64,000 nt of DNA. It comes from Candidatus Galloscillospira excrementipullorum. GTDB lineage: Bacteria > Bacillota > Clostridia > Oscillospirales > Feifaniaceae. The notes under the pieces were generated by a model. The model had not been told where the DNA came from. It did not search any database and was given only the letters and a program-made list of their open reading frames with translations. Each line of letters opens with the position of its first letter. Position 1 is the first letter of the stretch. Location: contig DVNV01000070.1 in the NCBI GenBank assembly GCA_018714125.1, forward strand, positions 1 through 64,000. The letters are read 5' to 3'. The position numbers and the translations under genes were made by a program. Positions 36,502 to 45,331 of the stretch are shown piece after piece.

Positions 36502-36972
36502 CTATCCCTTGTCCCCGGACGCCTGGCGCGGCTGTGTCAGGCCAAAATAAAACATCACGCCCAGCAGCACAAACAAATACGAGTCGCTTTGCACCAGATT
36601 CTGATAGGGCTGCCCAAAGGCGGCAAGCATTCCCTGCACGCCCGACGGCACCTTCAGCCAAAAGCTGGCATTCCAAACCTCATACACCAGCAGCAGTGCA
36701 AGGCTTGTCACCCGCATCCAGGAGGCGGCCTTTTTCCCAAGCGCAACGCTTGTGCCGGCCGCCCGCATCATCAGCCATACAAAGCAGTCGCCCAGCAAAA
36801 AGAGAAATACCGGCCTCACCGCCGTCTGCAGCAGCAGATGCGGCGTCGTGTTGTAGCTTTCCTGCGCGTAGCGGTAGGCCCACGGCATCCCGACATACAC
36901 TGCCACTCCCAGCACAATCATCAGCACAAACAATATTTTCTGCATTCCCGAGCAATTGTTTTGTTCCACCAT
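36502..36972 (-). CDS. Hypothetical multi-pass membrane protein
   Basis: Several hydrophobic segments; start MVEQNNCSGMQ preceded by an AGGAGAGG-like RBS region. Confidence 0.6.
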   Translation of the reverse strand: MVEQNNCSGMQKILFVLMIVLGVAVYVGMPWAYRYAQESYNTTPHLLLQTAVRPVFLFLLGDCFVWLMMRAAGTSVALGKKAASWMRVTSLALLLVYEVWNASFWLKVPSGVQGMLAAFGQPYQNLVQSDSYLFVLLGVMFYFGLTQPRQASGDKG

Positions 36973-37504
36973 GTGCGCCTCTCCTTTCTCAAAACCCACA
37001 CCGCAAAAGAGCCTTTGCAGGGGCAGTCCCTGCCCGCCTTCGCGGCACCGGCAAGGTTTTCATGGCCCCGGACCGCAGCAAACAAATCCGCCCGCGCTGA
37101 AAAACCGCCTTCCAAAAAGGGCTTTTCCTGCGGCGTGCGGCCTGCCGCCCAAAAAGCGGACTGCTTTTGGGGCCTTTTATTTCCCGGCGCGGCTCATACG
37201 CCGGCATTTTTCCAAAAAGAGCGCTGCTCCCTGCAAAGCCCCTTGCCCCGGAGTTTTTCAAAAAGGCCCTCAGTCTGCCTGCTGTTTCCTGCCCACGGGA
37301 ATCTCCTTCTTTCCTTTTTTAATACTTTACCACGTATTTTTCCCTTCGTCAATGCAAAAGAAGCTCTTTTTCATGTTTTTCTGAATTTTTTGAAAAGAAC
37401 AAAATGATTTTTTTGGAAAACAAATATTTTTGTGAAATTCCAAAGGCCGTGGGTTCATTTCTTGCGCACAGGCTGCCGCCGTGCGTCAAAGCGGCCCACA
37501 AGAA

Positions 37505-37580
37505 AAGGGCATGACCTGCGGTCATGCCCTTTGCGGCCGGGCAGCTTCGCTGCCCGGCCGCCCCTTCCCCAAAAAGGGGC
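37505..37580. repeat. Three consecutive hairpins downstream of the ABC operon
   Basis: AGGGCATGACC-tgc-GGTCATGCCCT; GCGGCCGGGCAGC-ttc-GCTGCCCGGCCGC; GCCCCTT...AAGGGGC. Confidence 0.85.
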
Positions 37581-37627
37581 TTTTTTCAAAAATCAAACTG
37601 TCGCCGGCCCTGCCGGAAGACAGGACA

Positions 37628-38422
37628 TCAGGCCAGCAGCGCCTTGTCGTCGTCGAAGGTCTCGCCCGACACGCGCGCAAACCGGGCCAGCAGGCCCTCC
37701 ACCGTAAGACGCTTTTTCTCCTCACCCGAGATGTCGAGCACGACGCGTCCCTCGTGCATCATAATCAGGCGGTTGCCGGTGGCAATGGCGTCGCGCATGT
37801 TGTGCGTCACCATCATGGCCGTCAGCCCCTCTTCCTCCACAATCTGCCGCGACAGGGCCAGCACGCGCTCGGCCGTACGGGGGTCGAGGGCGGCGGTGTG
37901 CTCGTCGAGCAGCAGCAGGTGCGGGCGCTGCATGGTGGCCATGAGAAGCGTAAGCGCCTGGCGCTGTCCGCCGCTCAGAAGGCCCACCTTGGTGGTCAGC
38001 CGGTCTTCCAGACCCAAGTCAAGGGCGGCAAGGCGCTCCATGAAGAGCTGACGCTCCGCACGCGTCACGCCGCGCCGCAGGCCGCGGTGTTTGCCGCGAC
38101 GGCAGGCCAGCGCCAGATTTTCCTCAATGGTCATGTCGGCAGCGGTGCCGCGCATGGGGTCCTGGAAAACCCGGCCCAGCATGGAGGCTCTGCGGTACTC
38201 GGGCATGGTGGTGAGCTCCACGCCGTCGAGCTCGATGGAGCCGCAGTCTGCCGGGAATACCCCGGCAATCAGGTTGAGCACCGTCGACTTTCCGGCGCCG
38301 TTTCCGCCAATCACCGTGACGAAATCCCCGTCGGCAAAGGTGAGCTCCACGCCCTTGATGGCTTTTTTCTCATGGACAGTGCCCGGATAAAAGGTCTTCT
38401 TGAGCCCTTTGATTTTCAACAT
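37628..38422 (-). CDS. ABC transporter ATP-binding protein (TrpXYZ/ABC_sub_bind-type operon)
   Basis: GGNGAGKSTVLNLI Walker A, LLSGGQRQALTLLMA signature, LLLLDEHTAALDP; start MLKIKGLKKTF. Confidence 0.9.
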   Translation of the reverse strand: MLKIKGLKKTFYPGTVHEKKAIKGVELTFADGDFVTVIGGNGAGKSTVLNLIAGVFPADCGSIELDGVELTTMPEYRRASMLGRVFQDPMRGTAADMTIEENLALACRRGKHRGLRRGVTRAERQLFMERLAALDLGLEDRLTTKVGLLSGGQRQALTLLMATMQRPHLLLLDEHTAALDPRTAERVLALSRQIVEEEGLTAMMVTHNMRDAIATGNRLIMMHEGRVVLDISGEEKKRLTVEGLLARFARVSGETFDDDKALLA

Positions 38423-38423
38423 G

Positions 38424-39356
38424 TTAAACCGTCTCCTTCCTTTGCCCGTCCTGTCCCACGCGAAGCGCGGATTTGGCAAGACGTTTTGCTGCGGCCTTCT
38501 GCCGCAGATTGGGGATTCCCAGTGCCAGCGCCACAACGGCGGCCGAGAAGAGCTTGAGGTCGTTGGTGTCAAGGCCTGCCTGCAGCACCAGCGTAATGAC
38601 AAGATAGTAAATCACGCCGCCCACTACTGAGGCGATGAGCCTCAGGGAGAAGCGGGAGCGTAAAAAGGGGATGGCCTCTCCCAGAATCACGGACGCAAGT
38701 CCGATGACGATGGCGCCGCGCCCCATATTGACGTCGGCATACCCCTGATACTGGGAGAGCAGCCCCCCGGCCAGTCCCACGAGGCCATTGGAAATCATGA
38801 GTGCGAGCACGGTGGTGGCAGCCGTATTGATGCCCTGTGCCCGCGCCATGCCGCCATTGCTTCCGGTGGCCCGGATGGCATATCCTCTCTCGGTGGTGAA
38901 AAACCAGGTGAGAAACGCCACCATTGCAAGGGCGAAAATCCCCCCCACTATAATGGCCGTTGCAGGACTTCTCAGCGTCAGAAGGGTCTCCACCTTGAGC
39001 AAGGGCAGGTTGGAGCGCCCCAGAATGCGCATGTTGATGGAATATAGAGCCAGCTGCGACAGGATTCCCGACAGGATGGCCGGAATCCCAAGCTGCGTAT
39101 GCAGCAGCCCCGTCAGCAGTCCCGCAGCCATACCCACTACGGTGGCCGCCGCCAGCGCCGCTATCGGGTGAACCCCCGCCAGCAGCAAAACCGCATTGAC
39201 GGCGGCGCCGGTACACAGGCTGCTGTCCACCGTCAAATCGGCATAATCCAAAATGCGGTAGGTCACTGCGACGCCCAGCGCCATAATGCCCCATAGAATG
39301 CCCTGTGAAACCGCGCCGGGGCAGGCGCCGAGAAAGGACTCCAGCAATTGACTCAT
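38424..39356 (-). CDS. ABC transporter permease (branched-chain/TrpY-like)
   Basis: Multi-TM; LGVAVTYRILDYADLTVDSSLCTGAAVNAVLL; adjacent to SBP and ATPase. Confidence 0.88.
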   Translation of the reverse strand: MSQLLESFLGACPGAVSQGILWGIMALGVAVTYRILDYADLTVDSSLCTGAAVNAVLLLAGVHPIAALAAATVVGMAAGLLTGLLHTQLGIPAILSGILSQLALYSINMRILGRSNLPLLKVETLLTLRSPATAIIVGGIFALAMVAFLTWFFTTERGYAIRATGSNGGMARAQGINTAATTVLALMISNGLVGLAGGLLSQYQGYADVNMGRGAIVIGLASVILGEAIPFLRSRFSLRLIASVVGGVIYYLVITLVLQAGLDTNDLKLFSAAVVALALGIPNLRQKAAAKRLAKSALRVGQDGQRKETV

Positions 39357-39506
39357 GAAGACGTTGCTCCTTTGATTTGGAAATGTCCGGGGCCAAAGGG
39401 CGCCCTGCCGGCGCTCCCTCCCGTTGCAAAAGCATCGCTCTTTCGCCCGGCGTCAGGCGCGCCGGAGGCCGGCGCGCCTGACCGCCTGGGCATACGGAGC
39501 AGGAAT

Positions 39507-40523
39507 TTACTGCATCAGATCAGCCGGGATTTCAATACCCAGCTCGGCGGCAACCTCATCATTGACGATGAGCTCAAGCTCGCCCTCGTAGAAGCCGATG
39601 GGCATGGTGCTGATGTCGGCGCCGTCCTTGAGGATGGACACGGCCTGAGCCGCAGTCTGACGTCCCAGTTCTTCGTAGCTGAAGCCGTAGGTGGCAAGGC
39701 TGCCGTTGTTGACCATGTTGCCCTCTCCGCAGATGGTGGGGATGCCTTCGGGGGTCAGCACCATGCTGATGGTGGCCATGGTGTCGGCCATGAGGTTGTC
39801 GGTGGGGATGTAGACGGCGTCAACCTTGCCGACCATGGACTGCGCAACCGACTGGACCTGGCTGCTGTCGGAAGCGGTGAAGTGCTCCACGGCAATGTTC
39901 TTGGCGGTGAGAATTTCCTCGGCAAGATTTGCCTGCAGGATGGAATTGTCTTCGCCGGCATTGTAGAGCAGGCCGACCGTCTTGGTCTCGGGAACCAAGG
40001 TGAGCAGCAGCTCGATCTGATCTTCCACGGGGTTCATGTCGGAGGTACCGGAGACGTTTCCGCCGGGAGCGTCATTGCTCTCGACCAGGCCGGCGTAGGC
40101 GGGATCGGTCACGGCAGTGACCAGAATCGGAATGGTGTCGGTCGCCTGGGCCACAGCCTGGGCGGCGGGCGTGGCGATGGCCAGAATCAAATCCACCTGG
40201 TCATTGACCAGCTTGGTGGCCAGCGTGGGGCAGTTGGCCTGCTCGCCGGCAGCGTTGAGCACTTCAATTTCATAGCTCAGGCCTGCCTCGTCAAGTCCCG
40301 CGACAAAGCCTTCGCGGGCTGCGTCGAGCGCCGGGTGGGAGGCAAGCTGAATCACACCGATGCTGAATTCGGCAGTAGAGGTCTCGCCGTTGTTTTCCAC
40401 ATTCTCGTTGTTCTCGGTGCCTTCGTTGCCTTCGGTGTTCTCATCAGTGGTGTTGCAGGCGGCCAGCGCGAAAAGCAGAGTGAGCGCCAGCAGGATAGAG
40501 AGCAGCTTCTTCATCTTTTTCAT
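39507..40523 (-). CDS. ABC transporter substrate-binding lipoprotein (ABC_sub_bind/TrpX-like)
   Basis: Lipobox LLFALAACNTT; FSIGVIQLASHPALDAAREGFVAGL; start MKKMKKLLS with AAAGGAGA. Confidence 0.9.
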   Translation of the reverse strand: MKKMKKLLSILLALTLLFALAACNTTDENTEGNEGTENNENVENNGETSTAEFSIGVIQLASHPALDAAREGFVAGLDEAGLSYEIEVLNAAGEQANCPTLATKLVNDQVDLILAIATPAAQAVAQATDTIPILVTAVTDPAYAGLVESNDAPGGNVSGTSDMNPVEDQIELLLTLVPETKTVGLLYNAGEDNSILQANLAEEILTAKNIAVEHFTASDSSQVQSVAQSMVGKVDAVYIPTDNLMADTMATISMVLTPEGIPTICGEGNMVNNGSLATYGFSYEELGRQTAAQAVSILKDGADISTMPIGFYEGELELIVNDEVAAELGIEIPADLMQ

Positions 40524-40639
40524 TGAAAAAATCTCCTTTTTCCTGATATCGTTTTGGGGACGGCTTCCGGCACGCAGTGGCCGCCGCGTCCTGGAAGCCT
40601 GTAAAGCACACCTTCTGGCCGGGAGGGTATGCACACAAA

Positions 40640-40674
40640 AAAGCGGCTCCCGTCGAACAGACGAGAGCCGCTTT
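40640..40674 (-). terminator. Attenuator-type intrinsic terminator upstream of the ABC operon
   Basis: Minus strand AAAGCGGCTCTCGTC-tgttc-GACGGGAGCCGCTTTTTTG: 15-bp stem with one mismatch plus T-run. Confidence 0.88.
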
Positions 40675-40686
40675 GATGTCAACATT

Positions 40687-40875
40687 TCATCCGCGTTCTG
40701 CTCGGGTTCGATGGGCTGAATTGTAGCTGGTAAAGTAATAATACGCAAAATAAAAAGCGCCCGCAAAAAAGCGGACGAAGCTAAAGTACACGCTATTGAG
40801 GGCAGCACAAGCGCGCAGAGCCGAAATGCACTCTGCGGCATTACACATGGCGGTTTTTCTCATGGCACAGGTCAT
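40687..40875 (-). CDS. Phe/Tyr-rich leader peptide (62 aa), candidate attenuation leader
   Basis: MTCAMRKTAMCNAAECISALRACAALNSVYFSFVRFFAGAFYFAYYYFTSYNSAHRTRAERG; RBS GGAGGAG; stop 12 nt before the terminator stem. Confidence 0.8.
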   Translation of the reverse strand: MTCAMRKTAMCNAAECISALRACAALNSVYFSFVRFFAGAFYFAYYYFTSYNSAHRTRAERG

Positions 40876-40942
40876 GTTCGGCTCCTCCTTTGCTTGTGAT
40901 GCTGCTGCAGAACACATCCCGTGCCCTGCAACCTTGGTTGTC

Positions 40943-40971
40943 ATTATACGACTGCATTTTCCCAAAGTCAA
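40943..40971 (-). promoter_or_regulatory. Sigma-A promoter for the leader peptide/ABC operon
   Basis: Minus strand TTGACT-N17-TATAAT. Confidence 0.8.
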
Positions 40972-41111
40972 TTGTCAAAAACAACCCAAGAAAAAGAGCC
41001 CGCCGTGTCAATCTTTCGTAACATTTCACAAAGGCGTCAGCCGCCTTTTCCATGGCCTTTTGCACGAATACGCCGCACTTTTTTCGGCATTTCCCATGTT
41101 TTCCTAAATGG

Positions 41112-41140
41112 TTGTATTTTTACGAGGTATATGATACAAT
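41112..41140 (+). promoter_or_regulatory. Candidate sigma-A promoter
   Basis: TTGTAT-N17-TACAAT. Confidence 0.5.
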
Positions 41141-41465
41141 AAACGAAAATCTTTCTGTTTTTGGAGGGGATTCCCATGGGTCAGGCCGCAGCCTGAGGAG
41201 CTGCCGCATACCGCACTTCCCAAAAGAGGGCGCACCCTGCGCCGCCGCGCGCCGCCCCCCTGACGGGCGATGCGCCCGGGCGGGGCGCCGCAAAAGCATG
41301 GGCCAAGTGCACCGCAAAATCATTGGAAGGGCTCCGGCCGCGCACCTTTTCCGGAAAAAGGCGCCCCGCAGGCGCGCCGCAGGCGCGCGCAGGGGGGCGG
41401 GACGCGGCGGCCGGGAGACAGCCCTTTCAAACTGATTTCAAACAATCACAGGAGGTGCTCCAAAC

Positions 41466-41990
41466 ATGAACTCTTCCAAAAAAAGCAGTCTGCCCGCCCT
41501 TTGCGCCGGCGTTTTCCTGATTTCGCTGGCCTATGTCCTGGTCGTCACGCTGTGGGGGGACTTTTTTGTCGACATCTATTTCCCCTGGCCGCGCTACCTG
41601 TGCAGCGCCCTTGCCTGGCCGCTCTGCTACCTGAGCGGGACGCTGCTGCCCATACTGCTGCTCAAGGAGCAAATCGTGCTGTCCGGCTCGCTGCGCACCG
41701 CCTTAGGCGTTGCAGGCGCCGCCGCGCTGCTCTTCTTCCTTCTGGCCTACTGGGTTCCGACCACGGGAAGCTCCACCTTCTTTTTCTCGGTGTATGCCAC
41801 CCTGCTGGCCGACACACCGGCCCTGCTCTTCCCGCCCTGCGTGCTGCTCTGCCTGGCCTTTGCCGGCACGAGCCGGCAGAAAAGCCCCTCCAAACTCCCG
41901 CAGAGCCCCGCAGCAGACGGCGACGCAGGCCTTCCGGGAGGCGGCGCCTCCTTCCCGGTTTCGGACGGCTCCGCCGGCTCCGCCCTGTAA
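41466..41990 (+). CDS. Hypothetical four-TM membrane protein, paralog of 44864..45331
   Basis: Shared pattern AWPLCxLSGxxLPxLLxKExxxLxGxLR; RBS GGAGGTG. Confidence 0.7.
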   Translation: MNSSKKSSLPALCAGVFLISLAYVLVVTLWGDFFVDIYFPWPRYLCSALAWPLCYLSGTLLPILLLKEQIVLSGSLRTALGVAGAAALLFFLLAYWVPTTGSSTFFFSVYATLLADTPALLFPPCVLLCLAFAGTSRQKSPSKLPQSPAADGDAGLPGGGASFPVSDGSAGSAL

Positions 41991-42027
41991 TGCACAAAAC
42001 CTCCGGCGCTCCTCTCCTGCCGATGCA

Positions 42028-42066
42028 GCCCCCGCCCTTTGCAAACAAACGGGCGGGGGCTTTTCT
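42028..42066 (+). terminator. Intrinsic terminator
   Basis: GCCCCCGCCC...GGGCGGGGGCTTTTCTTTTT. Confidence 0.85.
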
Positions 42067-42239
42067 TTTTGCCGCAGACGTCGCCGTTTTCCCCCTCTGC
42101 GGCCCCGCCTTCTTCCCTATCATATGATGCGATGCGCCGCCCGGCGCCCATCCTGTACCTTTTGCCCGCCCGGCATGCCGCCTGCAGGAGCTTTGCGGGC
42201 GCCGGCAACGGGCCTTTTTCAAAAAAGGGTTTTTCCCTT

Positions 42240-44147
42240 TTACGAGGCGGCGCCCCACACAGCCTCCTCCCCGGGTAGCCCCACATCAAAGAAAAACTCC
42301 ATTTGATAATAGGTCTGCCGGAAGCTGTCAAACCCGCCGCGCACGGTGTAGTGCGCACTGTAGGGCGCCAGAGGCAGCACGCCATCCTCGAGCTCCGAGC
42401 TCTGCACCGTGTAGCTGAGGCTTCTGTCCCAGTTTTCCACCGTCACCGTGTAATCCCTTGGCTCAGGCTCAAACTCAAGGCGCACCTGCGTAACCGCCAG
42501 CCCGAAGACACCGCCCACCCCAAAGTCCTCTTGCTCCGGCACGCGGATGCCCTCGGCATCCCTGACAAACAGGGTGCGGCTTTGGGCCGACAGGTGCTCC
42601 TGATTCGCCGTTTCGCAGCCCGAAAACCACAGGTCCAGTACGGGCGTCCGGGGATCGGGGTCGGGGTCGGGCGCCTCAAAGTCGAGCATCGCGTCAAGGG
42701 CCTGCCAGTCAATTTCTTCCTCCACGAGACAGGCAATCTCTCCCCTGCCGTCGTCCGGCAGATCCGCAATCAGCAGCCCGTCGCTGAGCGTAAGGCGGAT
42801 CAGGCCCTCCTGCCCGGGGATTTCATAGTCGATGTCAAGGCAGCGCGTGCCGAAGGGCTGCTCACGGCCCTGCGCCCCGGCATAGATTTCCCGGATGCGC
42901 AGCGAACCCAAAAACCCGGTCAGCGCAGCCTCGTCATAGCCGAACACCTTGCGGGAAAGGCGCATGTCCTCCCGCCAGCCCGAGACAAACACGCGCTGCA
43001 CGCAAGGCGTCTGCGTCTGCCCTTCAAACAGCAGTTCCCGCGCCGGCCTTGCGGCGTCGGCCAGCGCCAGCGTGCCCGCCGTTGCGGTGAGGGCAAAGGC
43101 GGCGGCTCCCACCAGCAGCCCGCCCGACAGGCGTTTTGCCGGCTTCATGACGTGGGAAAGCCGGTAACGCAGCGTTTGGGCGGCGCCCGACAGGCAGGTC
43201 GTGCAGCCGCGTCCGCTTGCGCCGTGCTGCAGCAGGAGTTCGGCATAGCGGCGGCGGGTTGCCTCGTCGGCATCCTCCAGCACGGCTTCGTCACAGCTCA
43301 GCTCCAAATCGTCCGACGCCCTGCGCCGGGCAATCCAGCACAGGGGATTGAACCAGCACAGCGCCGTGCAAAAGCCCAAAAAGAGCTTGGTACGGGTGTC
43401 GCGCCGCACGATGTGGCGCAGCTCGTGGCAGAAAATCAGCTCCAGCTCCTCCCTGCTGTAGTGCCGGCCCGGCAGCACCAGCCGCATGGTGCGCAAAAAG
43501 CAGCCCACCGTGAGCGGCGTGCTCACCTGCCGCGAGACCACCACCGGGATGTCGCGCCGGACGCCGTGGCGCCGCAGCTCTGCATGCCACTGCTCCAGCA
43601 GCGCCGCATCCCGCTCCGGGACGGCGTCCCTCAGCAACAGCCGGCGAAACTGCAGATGGGAGACCATCTGCCACACCAAAAGGCCCAAAAAGCCCAAAAG
43701 CCACACCGCAAACATCGGCTCAAACAGGGCCTTGGGCAGCGTGAGCACCGCAAGCGGCCTGCTGTCGTCGTCCATCACAATCCACACCAGAAAATACAGC
43801 AGCCCCGGCACCAGCCACAGCGCCGCGCAGGCCCTGGCGCTCACCGCCCTGCGCAACGGGGCCAGCACGAGCAGCAGCAGGGCGTAATACACCCCAATCT
43901 GAAAAAACAGCAGCCACAGATTTGCCGCAAAGCGGCCCAGCGCCTGCACCCCGCCCCACAGCAAAAAGAAGGCCATTCCCATCGCCAGCGCCACCGGCAG
44001 CAGCATCGGCTCAATGAGGCAGACCTGCCGCCCGGGCTTTAGGCTTTCAATGCGCAGCTTGTCCTCCTCCCTGCCCCGGAGGGAGAACATATCCGCCGTA
44101 AGCGCCCCCAAAATCAGCGCCATGACAAACCGAAGTCCAAAACTCAT
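42240..44147 (-). CDS. BlaR1/MecR1-like M56 family metallopeptidase (second copy)
   Basis: LIFCHELRHIVRRDTRTKLFLGF (HExxH), GCFLRTMRLVLPGRHYSREELEL. Confidence 0.88.
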   Translation of the reverse strand: MSFGLRFVMALILGALTADMFSLRGREEDKLRIESLKPGRQVCLIEPMLLPVALAMGMAFFLLWGGVQALGRFAANLWLLFFQIGVYYALLLLVLAPLRRAVSARACAALWLVPGLLYFLVWIVMDDDSRPLAVLTLPKALFEPMFAVWLLGFLGLLVWQMVSHLQFRRLLLRDAVPERDAALLEQWHAELRRHGVRRDIPVVVSRQVSTPLTVGCFLRTMRLVLPGRHYSREELELIFCHELRHIVRRDTRTKLFLGFCTALCWFNPLCWIARRRASDDLELSCDEAVLEDADEATRRRYAELLLQHGASGRGCTTCLSGAAQTLRYRLSHVMKPAKRLSGGLLVGAAAFALTATAGTLALADAARPARELLFEGQTQTPCVQRVFVSGWREDMRLSRKVFGYDEAALTGFLGSLRIREIYAGAQGREQPFGTRCLDIDYEIPGQEGLIRLTLSDGLLIADLPDDGRGEIACLVEEEIDWQALDAMLDFEAPDPDPDPRTPVLDLWFSGCETANQEHLSAQSRTLFVRDAEGIRVPEQEDFGVGGVFGLAVTQVRLEFEPEPRDYTVTVENWDRSLSYTVQSSELEDGVLPLAPYSAHYTVRGGFDSFRQTYYQMEFFFDVGLPGEEAVWGAAS

Positions 44148-44524
44148 AGACCGTCTTCCTCCAGCAGGCGGCGCAGCTCCTCCACCTCTTCACGGCTCAG
44201 CCCGCCCTCGCACAGCGCCGTGGCAAACAACCGCACATCCCCCCGGCACAGCTTGCTCAGAAAGCGGCTGCCCTGCGAGGCCACATACTGCCCGCGCGAA
44301 AAGGCCGGCGTATACACCTTGCTCTTGCCCCGCTTTTGGGCCTGCAGTACCCCCTTTTGGGTCAGACGTCCCAGCAGCGTCAGCAGCGTCGTGGTCGCCA
44401 TGGGGTGCCTGCTCTCAAGCAGGGGCTCGATGTCCGCCCGCGAAACGGGCGGCTCGCAGTCCCAGATTGCCTGCATGACTTCAAGCTCCGCATCGGGCAG
44501 CCTCTCTATCGTTTGTCCGCTCAT
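44144..44524 (-). CDS. BlaI/MecI/CopY family repressor (second copy)
   Basis: LPDAELEVMQAIWDCEPPVSRADIEPLLESRHPMATTTLLTLLGRLTQKGVLQAQKRGKSKVYTP. Confidence 0.92.
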   Translation of the reverse strand: MSGQTIERLPDAELEVMQAIWDCEPPVSRADIEPLLESRHPMATTTLLTLLGRLTQKGVLQAQKRGKSKVYTPAFSRGQYVASQGSRFLSKLCRGDVRLFATALCEGGLSREEVEELRRLLEEDGL

Positions 44525-44535
44525 ACCATCATCCT

Positions 44536-44585
44536 CTACAGTTGTAGTATGTTGATATTCTACAACTGTAGAATATATTTGTCAA
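44536..44585 (-). promoter_or_regulatory. Promoter with BlaI-type operators
   Basis: Minus strand TTGACA-N17-TAGAAT; CTACAGTTGTAG (44536-44547) and CTACAACTGTAG (44560-44571) are exact reverse complements. Confidence 0.85.
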
Positions 44586-44863
44586 GAGGGACCTCCCCTT
44601 CGGGCGGGGCCGGCGCGCGGCAGCTTGCTTCCTTTTTCTCTTTTTGTCGAATTTTGAGGTTTTGTTTTTATTTTTTCTGCGGACAGAGCGTTGTCCTAAA
44701 GCCTTTGGGAGCTTTCCCTGTTTTTCAAAAATGTTTTTACTTTTTTTCGTTTTGTTTCGTTGACAATTCGTTTCTTTTTGGTGTATGCTGAAGATGTCCT
44801 TTCAGGCTGGGCCTCCGTCTTTCTGTTTCGAATGCCGCCCTTTTTGTCATGTGAGGTGTCTTT

Positions 44864-45331
44864 ATGAATCAGAACCGCGTTTTCAAAACGGCCTCCCTTG
44901 TTTGTCTGATTGTTTTTGTGCTCTCTGTCGCCTACATGCTGGCCATCGTGAGGCTGCGCTATCACTTTGAATCGACCTGGAATATCCTCCCCGTCACCTA
45001 TGCCCACTGCGTCGCATGGCCTTTGTGCGCGCTGAGCGGCATTGCTCTGCCCCTGCTGCTGTCCAAGGGGGAGGTCTGCCTGCCGGGCTGGCTGCGCATT
45101 CTTCTGGCTGCCGCAGGCGGGGTGCTCATGGTCATTGTCTTCTGGGCGGCCTTTGGGCGCAACCACATCCTGCCCGGCACCGGCTTTGGCCATTTCATGT
45201 ATCTGCTCTCGGCCGAGCTCTACCGCATGGAGGGCCTGATGTTCATCCCCTGCGTGCCTTTCGTCTCGGCCCTTGCGGTGTCCACCAGAGAAAAGCCGCA
45301 GAGCGCCGCCGGGCAGGAGACGCCCGACTGA
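44864..45331 (+). CDS. Hypothetical four-TM membrane protein, paralog of 41466..41990
   Basis: HCVAWPLCALSGIALPLLLSKGEVCLPGWLRILL shared with the other paralog. Confidence 0.75.
   Translation: MNQNRVFKTASLVCLIVFVLSVAYMLAIVRLRYHFESTWNILPVTYAHCVAWPLCALSGIALPLLLSKGEVCLPGWLRILLAAAGGVLMVIVFWAAFGRNHILPGTGFGHFMYLLSAELYRMEGLMFIPCVPFVSALAVSTREKPQSAAGQETPD

Noticed and set aside
40560-40971. T-box riboswitch upstream of the ABC operon
   Set aside because: No T-box AGGGTGGNACCGCG motif or specifier-loop architecture seen; the leader ORF plus terminator fits peptide-based attenuation better.
42303-44042. 579-aa plus-strand ORF opposite the second BlaR1-like gene
   Set aside because: Shadow ORF; the minus strand has HExxH and TM pattern.
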